The notes under the pieces were generated by a model. That model had not been told where the DNA came from. It was given only the letters and a program-made list of their open reading frames with translations, and did not search any database. Positions 1 through 9,313 of a DNA stretch of 64,000 bases are shown piece after piece. The first letter of the stretch is position 1. Each line of letters opens with the position of its first letter. This stretch comes from Adiantum capillus-veneris (Eukaryota; Streptophyta; Polypodiopsida; Polypodiales; Pteridaceae). Both the position numbers and the translations under genes were made by a program. The stretch is from NCBI GenBank assembly GCA_014529385.2, contig CM043942.1, positions 9,302,001-9,366,000 on the forward strand, in the 5' to 3' direction.

Positions 1-480
1 GCACAAAGACTTTGGTACTACACAAGTATGCTTTGGTAAAATAGAGTGAGACTTTGGTACTACACAAGTATGCTTTGGTAAAATAGAGTGAGGCTTTGGT
101 ACTAAAGATTGAGGCTTTGGTGCCTGTAGGGACGGAAAAGGTACTATACAGAGGCTTTGGTAGTGTACAGATAAGCTTTGGAATCACTAGTATGCAGCAG
201 ACTACCAAATTTGGTACTGCACAGGGGCTTTGGTTCTTAACAATATAGCTTTGGAACTACATAGGAGTGCATTGGTACTGTATATAACCTTTGTAAGGTA
301 TTGTATACCACCACTACCATATAGCAGACTACCAAATTTGGTACTGCAAAAGGGCTTTGGTTCTATAAAGGATAGCTCTGGAACCACCCAGGAATGCACT
401 GGTTCTGTATACAACCTTTGTAAGGTACTGTATACCACCACTACCATATAGAAGACCACCAAATTTGGTAATGTATTGAC
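1..480. repeat. Minisatellite array rich in TTTGGTA
   Basis: Two tandem systems are visible. A 42-bp unit starts at about 9 and again at 51, followed by shortened units. A 127-bp unit starts at 204 and 331, with a partial third copy at 458, each opening with ACCAAATTTGGTA. The heptamer TTTGGTA recurs throughout both systems. Short ORFs here are by-products of the repeat and I do not call a gene. Confidence 0.8.
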
Positions 481-490
481 CAAATCAGCC

Positions 491-1340
491 TTAAGAATCA
501 CCAAATAAATTACAATTGCTAAGATTTGTTGGTACCTGAGAGTCATCGAGTAGATGCACAGGATGTTTGACAACACTTTTCCTTCCAATTCTCCTCTTAC
601 ATATGTCCTTCTTGTTTGGTGAAACTCTGGTTTCTGATGTCCAAAAGGCATAGACCAAATCTCTTGTTTCATTAGTGATAATGGTTCCTTTTGGAAATTG
701 TCTCTCATAAGCACTCAATGGAAACACTTCATCCTCATCTTTATTCTCCAACCTTGAAGTTGCAGCAGCTATATTCCTTCGATGGACACCCAGGACACTA
801 GCAATTTTGGATTGCTTTAGTGAGGCTACACTTGTACTATTGTTCAAGATCATCGTCAAAGAGGTTCTCTTAACAAAAAGCTCACTTGCTGAGTGCGGGA
901 CCTTAATTTGGGCCAAAGTGTTGGGCACACCTGATAGAACGGTGTCTTCGACATTGTTGAAATTTTATTTTTGCAGCTCAAAAAATGTATGTTGGTCCAA
1001 TAGTTGCTGAAATTTCCTTTTGCTCATTCCTTGACAGCCCGAGTGTTTGCTTGTGCCAACATCATGCAACTGCTGCACAAATATTCTTCCTTGACCTGGC
1101 TTTTGGTAATCCAAGTGCAAAAGAAGGATGGCGTTCTTTCCTTCTCTGTTCGCGTTTCTTTGCAGCCCAATAATCACAAAAAAAGCTTGATTAGTGACAC
1201 ATGTCTCAATGGAGCTGACAATGGGATGGTTTTGTCTCTGTTCATCCATGCGTGATTCCTCCTCATCCACCTCGTCAAAAGAGAGTAGTTGTGAGTCACC
1301 CAAGCAATAAACTCTTGTAGTATTGTCCATTGGCAAGGAG

Positions 1341-1375
<35 letters not shown>
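491..1375 (-). pseudogene. Unknown protein-coding relic, possibly transposon-derived
   Basis: One reading frame runs from the CA microsatellite at 1375 down to 491 and is broken only by a TAA at 965-967; the two halves are in the same frame. The upstream half (about 136 codons) has an acidic stretch (DEVDEEESRMDE) and ends in a Lys/Gln-rich segment. The downstream half (about 145 codons from the internal Met) contains a helix-turn-helix-like stretch (SKIASVLGVHRR) and a segment with ETRVSPNKKD. I do not recognise a named family. The look, a DNA-binding-like helix followed by a basic conserved block next to repeats, fits a transposase-like or repeat-borne protein, but that is inference. The 5' end is lost in the CA repeat. 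Confidence 0.45.

Positions 1376-1381
<6 letters not shown>
1345..1381. repeat. (CA)n microsatellite
   Basis: Uninterrupted CA dinucleotides of about 36 bp at the upstream edge of the broken ORF. Confidence 0.95.
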
Positions 1382-1383
<2 letters not shown>

Positions 1384-1439
1384 ATGTAGCAGTGGTAGCT
1401 AAACATCAAGTAAAACCAAGGTTTCGTGTGCATCTTTCT

Positions 1440-1445
<6 letters not shown>

Positions 1446-1509
<64 letters not shown>

Positions 1510-1547
1510 TGTAGTGGTGGTTGGTCAACCAAGGCTCAGCTTGCTGG

Positions 1548-1614
<67 letters not shown>

Positions 1615-1673
1615 CAGCCCAAGTTTGTTGGCTATGGAGCACGGAAGGTGCACAGGAGCAACACAACTGTGTG

Positions 1674-1756
<83 letters not shown>

Positions 1757-1817
1757 CAGCCCAATTTTGTTGGCTATGGAGCACGGAAGGTGCACAGGAG
1801 CAACACAACTGTGTGTG

Positions 1818-1916
<99 letters not shown>

Positions 1917-1975
1917 CAGCCCAAGTTTGTTGGCTATGGAGCACGGAAGGTGCACAGGAGCAACACAACTGTGTG

Positions 1976-2012
<37 letters not shown>
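1446..2012. repeat. Compound (GA)n array with a repeated 60-bp spacer
   Basis: Five long GA tracts (about 1446-1503, 1551-1604, 1676-1746, 1820-1906, 1978-2012). The last three intervals are separated by a nearly identical spacer of about 63 bp (1613-1675, 1757-1820, 1916-1979), which starts GCAGCCCAA and ends ACTGTGTGTGG. Poly-RE/ER and poly-SL open frames across it are artefacts of the dinucleotide. Confidence 0.95.
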
Positions 2013-2015
<3 letters not shown>

Positions 2016-2372
2016 CTATCGTGAAAACCAATAAGCATAATGTGGGTCTAGCGCTCTCTCCCCACTTCCTCTCTTGGAGTGGCCCCTCCAACTAGTGAAA
2101 CATCTAAAAACAAAGAAATATATGGCCCCTCTCCATTTCCAATTAAAAGGCCCAATTTATACACAAATGAACCACCAAGCCCATGTTTTATGAAGGACAT
2201 TCCTTTTTGTACCACCATTGCATGCTTTCAGCCCCATAAATATGGTCTGATTTTTAATAGTTCTCCCAAAGTAAGAGTACATTGAATGGGTGTTGACATG
2301 ATTGAATGGATGTTCTCTACCTCTAGGGTCTGTTCCGCTCTTTTTACCTGAGTCGCTTTGCACACTATGGAT
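2013..2372. other. Unassigned spacer
   Basis: No convincing ORF, RNA or terminal repeat seen. It joins the GA array to the gag fragment. Confidence 0.4.
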
Positions 2373-3697
2373 TCATCTTTGTTGTCTCCTAAGTAAGATG
2401 GTAGTGTTTTTAGAGTTAAGACATTCCTGATGCTTCAAAACCGCAATCCCCATACAAGGATTGAATATCATTGTCCAAACTTCCTCTATAGGAGCTGACT
2501 TCAAAGTTATGCTCCCATCATTAATCTCTCTCACTTTTTCCCATAAATGTCTTGGCCAGTCTTCCTCCACGAATGGAATTCCATGTAAAGCATCTTCATT
2601 GTCAGGCACTATGAGTTCTGGCTCTTTAATTTCAAGGTGGGATTCTACCACCACTTTGTATTTCTCTTTAATGGTTTCTACCACAAGCTCCTTGGGTTTT
2701 GCTATACTCTCAAGCTTGGGTTTTTGTTTTTCTAGCATTTCTTGAGTAATTCTTACCAAATTTTGATAAGCGTCAAGCTTGGCTGCTCCATATCTAGAGA
2801 AGGATAATTTTTCCATTTGTTTTCCATGTTCTGGCTTGATTTTAGTCCTGCTTGGAAATCTTCCAATGATGCATTGATTGGCTCAAAAATTTTGTCTACC
2901 AAAATTGATCCTCCAGATTTCACTATGGTTTCCTTGATTTCACTCACAATTTCTTTCACTTTTTCCTGGAATAGTTTCTTGGATTTTTCCTCAATTTCAT
3001 CCTTTTGTTTCTGTTTTCTCATCTCATACATTTGGATTCTTCTTTTCTTGGTCTTTTGAGAGGAATTTTTTAGTATTCTCTATTTCATCAGAGGAGTTAT
3101 GTTTCTTTTTCTTAGCTTGATCTCTAGTGATCACCTTGACTGGAACAATAGGTTCACTTTTTGAGGAGCTGCTAGGTATCACTTGGACTACGTTCACTAC
3201 TGCTTTTCCCCTGTTGTTTAAGTGACTTTTTGGACAGTCTTGAGGAAAGTGTCCTCCTTCTATACAACATTGCGTACAAAAAGCTTCAATTGGCTTAATG
3301 TTCTTGTTAGGTTCTGGGCATTCATCTTTCCAATCATCATCTGCACCACAATTATGGTAGTTTCTAGTCATTGGCTTAATCATGGATCTTACCATTGGAG
3401 GTCTACCACCTTGATTAGCTACATAGTACATCGGTGTAAGCTATGGTGTATCATAAGTCATAGGTACTTCCATTGAAGGTGGATGTGAATTATACCACTT
3501 TCCTTATACCATTATTGTAGATGGACTAGACTCAACATAAGGTGTAACAGGCACTAATGCTTGTTCATCTATGACTCCTTATAAATGCATGTAAAGTTAC
3601 AGATACTGCATTATGTCCAGGATATGGAGGTTGTTGACCCAACACTGGTTGTGGTCTTTCCATATCCATATGTGGTATTTGATCGGGGGCCATATCA
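2373..3697 (-). pseudogene. Ty3/gypsy gag fragment (Asp-primed family)
   Basis: Read on the minus strand from 3697. First comes a Pro/Gln-rich linker (ERPQPVLGQQPPYP). Next is a zinc-knuckle-like region with CTQCCIEGGHFPQDC, then VITRDQAKKKK, then a Lys/Glu-rich, coiled-coil-like segment (QEKVKEIVSEIKETIVKSGG). It is split over three frames (3431-3024, 3031-2753, 2816-2373), so it is decayed. The same order of blocks recurs at 43166-49366, where it follows an Asp-tRNA PBS, so this is a truncated second copy of that family. It is cut at 3697 by the copia element. Confidence 0.7.
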
Positions 3698-3711
3698 GGC
3701 TCATATCTATA

Positions 3712-6231
3712 TATGGTAAACAAAAGAGGGTAAAATTTCAAAAATCAGGAAATGAAAGAAAAAATAAAAAACTTGAGTTGGTTCATTCTGATGTTTGGGG
3801 TCCTGCAAGTACACCATCACTTGGTGGCTCATTGTACTATGTAACATTCATAGACGATGCGACTAGAAAAACATGGGTTTATGTCATGAAGAATAAATCC
3901 GATGTATTTTCCATATTTCAAAGGTGGAAAGCCTTTGTGGAGAATGAAATAGGTACCAAGGTTAAATGCCTCAGATCCGACAATGGAGGTGAACATTGCA
4001 GCCAAGATTTTGAAAGCTTTTGTGCTAGCAATGGCATTCGGAGGCAAAGAACCAACCCAAGGACACCTCAACAAAATGGGATTTCGGAAAGGATGAACAG
4101 GAAAATCATGGAATGAGCACAAAGCATGCGGCTACATGCAGGCCTACCGCTTGAGCTTTGGGCGGAAGCTGTAAGTACGTCTGTGTACTTAATCAATCGG
4201 TCACCCTCAATGGCATTGGATGGGGGAGTTCCAGAAGAGGCATGGACAGGTAAACCGGTGAATTATGCATTTCTCAAAGTGTTTGGGTGTGAGGCTTTCA
4301 TGCACATAGATAGAAGCCTAAGATCAAAGTTAGATGCAAAGTCCAAAAAGTGTTTCTTCATTGGCTATGGCGAAGGAGACTTTGGGTATCGCCTATGGAA
4401 TCCTGAAGATGGTAAAATCTTAAGGAGTAGGGATGTAATTTTTAACGAACAAAATATGTACAAAGATTACTTGGAAAGAAAACAAACAAAAGAAACAGGT
4501 GATGAGTACATGGAGCTTGAGGACGGTGAAGACTCAAGGACTGCAAACGATGACAATGTGCAACAACGTCAACCAAATGAGGAGCCTCAACCTATTCCCC
4601 GAAGATCTACAAGAGCAAGTAGACCTCCAGAAAGGTTTGTTCCTTCCTTCAACCATCTCTTGATCTCAGATTCTGGAGAGCCGGAATCATAGGAAGAAGC
4701 TATGCAACATGAATCCAAAGAAGAATGGATGAAGAGCGTGCAAGTGGAGATGGACTCACTACATCGCAACCAAACATGGGAGTTGGTTGAGTTGCCTAAA
4801 GGTAAGCGGGCACTTCAAAACAAATGGGTGTACAAGCTAAAGGAAGAAGAATGTGGGAAGAAAAGGTACAAGTCTAGGCTTGTGGTAAAAGGTTTTTCTC
4901 AAAAGAAAGGTATTGACTTCAATGAAATATTTTCTCCTATTGTAAAAATGAACTCAATTAGGCTTGTCTTAAGCCTTGTGGCTGCTCATGATCTAAATCT
5001 CGAGCAAATGGATGTAAATACGGCATTCCCTCACGGTGACTTAGAGGAGGAAATCTACATGCTTCAACCAAAGGGGTATGAAGTAAAAGGTAAGGAGAAA
5101 ATGGTTTGCAGATTAAAGAAGAGCTTGTATGGTTTAAAGCAAGCATCAAGACAATGGTACTTGAAGTTTGATCGATGGATGTTGGATCATGGATTCACAA
5201 GATGCAACTCGGATCACTACGTCTACACGGAGAATTTGGGAGATGGGAAATTCATCATCCTAATGTTGTATGTTGATGACATGTTGATTGCAAGTGCTAA
5301 CATGCAGGACATCAAAGACCTAAAAGGGGAGCTGTCCAAATCTTTTTCAATGAAAGATTTAGGTGCTGCAAAGAGGATACTTGGTATGAAAATATCAAGG
5401 GACAGGACGAAGAAGACAATAAAGCTATCTCAAGAAGATTACATCAAGAAGGTACTAGAAAGGTTTGCAATGCAAAATGAAAAACCAATTTCTACACCTT
5501 TGGCTGGTCATTTTAAACTAACGAAGGATATGTGTCCAAAGACACAAGAGGAGATAGCCTATATGTCTAAAGTTCCATATGCTGCAGTGGTAGGTTCTCT
5601 AATGTATGCTATGGTCTGGACAAGGCCAGACATTGCACATGCAGTGGGAGTTGTGAGTAGGTTCATGGACAACCCAGGTAAAGAGAATTGGCAAGCTGTG
5701 AAGTGGATACTTAGGTATCTAAAAGGGACAACAACAAATGCTTTGTATTTTGGAGGAACTGATATTTTTCTAGAAGGATATGCTGATGCAGATATGGCAG
5801 GTGACAAAGATACTCGAAGGAGCACTACTGGCTATGTGTTCACGGTTGGAGGCACAGCAGTAAGCTGGGCTTCAAAGCTGCAGAAAGTGGTTTCACTTTC
5901 TACCACGGAAGCAGAGTATGTAGCAATGACGGAGGCAAGCAAATAAATTCTGTGGCTTCACAGATTCTTAGAAGAGCTTGGATTCAAACAAGACAATTGT
6001 GTCTTGTACAGTGATAGCCAAAGCGCTATCCATCTTGCGAAGAACTCAGCCTTTCATTCAAGGACAAAGCACATTGAGGTGAGATATCACTTCATACGCA
6101 CTCTTTTGGAAGAGGGACAACTAAAGCTAGGAAAGGTGCATACAAGTGAAAATCCTGCAGACATGTTTACAAAGATGGTCAACAAGGAGAAGTTGAGCTT
6201 TTGCTCATCTTCAATTGGCATTCAAGGATAA
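3712..6231 (+). pseudogene. Copia pol: integrase, reverse transcriptase, RNase H
   Basis: One continuous reading frame broken only by three stop codons: TGA 4114, TAG 4690 and TAA 5944. There is no frameshift. Integrase shows D in VHSDVWGP, D in LRSDNGGEH and E in QQNGISERMNR. The copia C-terminal block follows (INRSPSMAL, VFGCEAF, KKCFFIGYG). Reverse transcriptase begins near 4702 with the WELVELPKGKRAL block and keeps YVDDMLIA, the catalytic Asp pair. RNase H has DADMAGDKDTRRSTTGY and YSDSQSAIHLAKN, then HIEVRYHFIR. The product would copy and integrate the element. Three stops in an otherwise clean frame suggest fairly recent inactivation. Confidence 0.9.
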
Positions 6232-6280
6232 GAAGCCAGAATGGAAAGCAGTCACAGGTTTGGTTTGGAGATCAGTCTCC

Positions 6281-6291
6281 AAGTGGGAGAT
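6281..6291 (+). other. Polypurine tract of the copia element
   Basis: AAGTGGGAGAT lies directly before the TGTTAAG start of the LTR, the expected site for plus-strand priming. Confidence 0.8.
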
Positions 6292-6895
6292 TGTTAAGTA
6301 TGGAGCCTGATTTACCCTTCTAATTTTCTGTGGTAAAAGCGCACATTTGTAAGGCCCCCATTATGAGGAGAAGCCATCGTGCGTGAAGGAAAATCACTCA
6401 CCGGAAACCAAAATTTTCACGGACAAGAATCAGGGGCAACTTTAAAGGCCTCGGGGGCGGAGGCCCCCGAGACTTTTTTTTTTCGCTGGAATATTATGGC
6501 CGTACGGCGGCCGGAAAGTGGTCGTAAAACAACTGGTCGGTTGGCCGGTGGCCGGTGGCCGAATTGAAAAGCAGACTTGTCTTCTCAAGGGCGGCCACAC
6601 ATGGGCGGATTGGAGGGTCCGATTTGGACTTATTCGCACAAGGGCGGCTACACATGGCTGTCTCTCATAAGAGAGGGCAGCCCTTTTGGCCTATAAAAGG
6701 AGGCCATTTCTACACACATATAGTGTGAAGTTGATGCAACAAGGTGAGTGTGAGGTGGTGAGAGTGAAGCAAGGCGGGAGCTCCATTAAGGGTATAATCC
6801 CTTTGTAAACTACTTCTTGTTTTGAAGTACTAAAGCCATTGAGTGGCTGCTTTCCCGTGGACGTAGCCCACATTGGGTGAACCACGTATATCATG

Positions 6896-6932
<37 letters not shown>

Positions 6933-7016
6933 CTATAATCTCGTGTGTATAAATCTGTCTCTCTCCATTAAGTAATCTACTCAATTATCTATTTAGCTAC
7001 GTCTTATTTCCTAACA
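6292..7016 (+). mobile_element. Copia 3' LTR (725 bp)
   Basis: Starts TGTTAAG and ends CCTAACA, a 5-bp inverted terminal match TGTTA/TAACA. Inside are a GC-rich hairpin followed by ten T (6450-6483), GGCCGGTGGCC repeats, a TATA box (CTATAAAAGG, 6691-6700) and a TC microsatellite (6901-6929). The TATA box places U3 at about 400 bp. Confidence 0.85.
6450..6483 (+). terminator. Terminator-like hairpin plus T10 inside the LTR U3
   Basis: CTCGGGGGC (6450-6458), a 4-nt loop, GCCCCCGAG (6463-6471), then AC and ten T. It resembles a factor-independent terminator or a Pol III stop, but lies upstream of the LTR TATA box, so any role is speculative. Confidence 0.35.
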
Positions 7017-7290
7017 ATCTAGTGCTAGTGTCTCTTCTGAAGATGTTTTTCTCTGAGTTGTCAGATGTGAAACTTTCTTCAATATGGTAGATGAGTTTTT
7101 GAGCACCCAAATTTGAGATGGATTGTCCTTGATTTGTGCTTTTGGTACCCAAATCTGTCTGACTCCTTGCATGCTACTTGTAGCATTTTCTTGTCTAGAG
7201 GTTGACTTAGATTGATTGTTCCCTCGTTTCTTTTGTGGGTGACCTCTTTTCCATTTCTCTTTTCTCAGTGCAATTGGAACTAAAATATCT
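7017..7290 (-). pseudogene. Gypsy polyprotein fragment, continuation of 16232-17609
   Basis: Open frame with a Lys/Arg-rich segment and two copies of a QIWVPK/QIWVLK motif. The minus-strand reading of the fragment ending at 16232 continues here: GGD at one side of the chromovirus is followed by DILVPIAL at the other. It is therefore the downstream part of the gypsy element that the chromovirus entered. It is cut at 7016 by the copia LTR. Domain identity is uncertain. Confidence 0.5.
7286..7290. repeat. Target site duplication of the chromovirus, left copy
   Basis: TATCT here versus GATCT at 16227-16231; one mismatch in five. The reading frame of the interrupted gypsy ORF resumes across it, which supports the pairing. 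Confidence 0.6.
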
Positions 7291-8045
7291 TGTAACATTT
7301 AATGGCCTAACAACTTGTGTGTAGCGGAAATTAGCATGAACATAGTGGGCATTTCATTAGAATAGATTCCTAATGATAATTACAAGAGTGCTTGGGTGGA
7401 GAGAGCAACAAAAAGCATAACACCTACGTAGATAGCATGAACAATACTTTCAAAAGAGAGAGAAATTAAGCTATTGACAACAGTTGAGGACCGGATTTAC
7501 ATGGAGCCGGTCCCCCCTCCAAAAGGCTTTGTATTATGGTTTCTCCCACCATCAAGACTAGCTAGTGCAATGAAGATGAAAGCTTCATGCAGTAAGCAAA
7601 ACACTTAGCAAACACAACATCAATTATCCCCGGTCTCAGACCCAAGACCTCACACACCTTCAAAAATGGTGAGAGCTAGCAGGGTATGAGAGTATATTGA
7701 GAGGAAGAAGGAGTATCTTACGAGAAAGATGTACATCTCCTCACATGATCACTCATATTAGCATAGCTTAGCTTAGTAATTAGCATGGTAGAGGAGATGA
7801 GCATGCATTGAATCTTGGCTCTTAGTTGGATTTTCATCACAAAGCCAAGAGTTGTTGGTGTAGGCCTCCCTTCTCACAAGCTTGGAGTAGGTGGTAAGCT
7901 TTCCATTAAATCTTGAGAAGGAGAGAGAGTCTTCTTTTCTTCACACATGAGCTTGTGTGAGTGTGTGTGTAATAATGCCTTGCAAAAATCAGCCCCCTCT
8001 CTCTCTTGGGCGACCCCTCTTGCTATTTTCTCTTGCTATTCTCTC

Positions 8046-8369
8046 ATTGGACCTCCCTAGGGCTAGCCAATGACAATTAAGCAGCATAAATGATAGCCTT
8101 CTGACATGTGTCCCCCTTTCCCCTTTTGTGAGAGCTTTAGGTAATTTAATAATTCAACTAAACTCTCATTGGACCCCTTTGCCTCCTGGCCAATAGGAAT
8201 CAGGCAAGCCATTGGGCTGTTGAATGCTCATTGGACCCCTTAGGAGACTGTCCAATAGTCTTCTAGAGGACTTAATTCTCATTGGTTCTTTTATTAAGTG
8301 TTTTTAAATTAATTAAACTAAATTTACTCTAGCCTAATTCTCATTGGTCCACCTCCAAGGCCATCCAAT
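8046..8369. promoter_or_regulatory. Four ATTGG...CCAAT pairs with constant 21-22 bp offset
   Basis: Pairs start at 8046/8067, 8168/8190, 8230/8252 and 8343/8365, with a lone ATTGG at 8281. The flanks TCATTGGACC and CCAATAGGAAT recur. CCAAT is the NF-Y core, so an LTR enhancer is possible; equally these are hairpin-forming degenerate tandem units. The 5' LTR has the same array at about 15380-15700, with two of the boxes mutated. Confidence 0.5.
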
Positions 8370-8446
8370 AGGAATTGGGTACACCTTGTGGGCATCTAGC
8401 CTAGGGAGCTGACATGTGTCCCTCATTCCCTTTGTGTAAAGGGAGC

Positions 8447-8447
<1 letters not shown>

Positions 8448-8537
<90 letters not shown>
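8448..8537. repeat. (GT)n microsatellite in the 3' LTR
   Basis: About 90 bp of pure GT at the same LTR position as 15787-15877, so it existed before or arose with the LTR pair. Confidence 0.95.
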
Positions 8538-8538
<1 letters not shown>

Positions 8539-8908
8539 CTTTCTCTCCCCTACATGCAAGGCTCGCCCCCTCCTAAGTAGGGATTGTAAAGACTTTTTTT
8601 ACACACACAAAGCATCCAATTCCCCTATGGTTGACCTTTGGACACAACCTTTGAATTTTGGAACCTTAGCATTTTGGAAGTCTTAATGGGTTGAACCTTA
8701 GGGTCTTTTTAGCCCATTGTTGCACATGGCTCTTTTGCAGATGGCCCTCCCTTGGGATCCCTATTTTCCCTCCTTTGGATCCCTATTGTGGCTGGTCTGC
8801 TAGCTTAACCAATATTCTAGCTTTTTCTCCCCTAGCACTTCCCTATATTAAATGATCAGTTTAAATGAGAAAATCATTTAGGAGAATTAGATATTGATTA
8901 TTATGACA

Positions 8909-8923
8909 TTACCTCTCTCTTGA
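8909..8923 (-). other. Polypurine tract of the chromovirus
   Basis: Minus-strand CAAGAGAGAGGTAA immediately precedes the TGTCAT start of the 3' LTR. Confidence 0.75.
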
Positions 8924-9313
8924 AATCATAGTCGTCCTCTACTATGGTGTAGAGAAGATAAAGCATATTCATGAGTCCTTTTCTTAGCGGGTAGAGGATC
9001 CCTATATTACCCTACGACATCATTCCACAATGGATGACTAGTCCATTTGGTGCTTGAGAGCCTAAGGCTGCCGCAAGCATGCGTGCACATTAGTCCTATC
9101 AATCTTCCATAGTAGAGTGACAAGCTCTACTTGGTGTTTGGGAGACGTCGTCTCCACAAACTTGATCTAAGCATGCGTATTACTTCATTTTTGTGCACAA
9201 TAAAGAAAAAGAGAGTCTTATAAGGAAAAACTTTGTTCATTTTTAACATTTTGTACATTTGCTTACTCTTGGGAAGCATTGTAAGCATTGACAAGGTTTA
9301 GGTTATCCTTTAA
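8924..9313. other. 3' untranslated part of the chromovirus
   Basis: Lies between the stop of the chromodomain-bearing frame and the PPT. No ORF or strong repeat seen. Confidence 0.5.

Larger units (their letters stand above)
3698..7016 (+). mobile_element. Ty1/copia retrotransposon, 5'-truncated
   Basis: Contains the last part of the gag-preintegrase segment, integrase, reverse transcriptase, RNase H, a polypurine tract and one complete 3' LTR. The 5' LTR, PBS, gag and protease are missing; the left edge abuts a gypsy gag fragment of opposite strand. Without the left end no target duplication can be checked. Integrase before reverse transcriptase defines the copia order. Confidence 0.88.
7291..8908 (-). 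mobile_element. Chromovirus 3' LTR (1618 bp)
   Basis: On the plus strand it opens TGTAACATTT and closes TTATGACA, so on its own strand it runs TGTCAT...TGTTACA. It contains a set of paired ATTGG and CCAAT boxes (8046-8369) and a 90-bp GT microsatellite (8448-8537). Confidence 0.9.

Noticed and set aside
1406-2095. Long open frames on both strands of about 170-200 codons
   Set aside because: Poly-(RE), poly-(ER) and poly-(SL) translations of GA repeats; no independent coding sequence.
3222-3476. Plus-strand ORFs across 2461-3476
   Set aside because: Shadows of the minus-strand gag; no domain on the plus strand.
8414-8686. Open frame with a poly-(CV) run
   Set aside because: Translation of the GT tract within an LTR.
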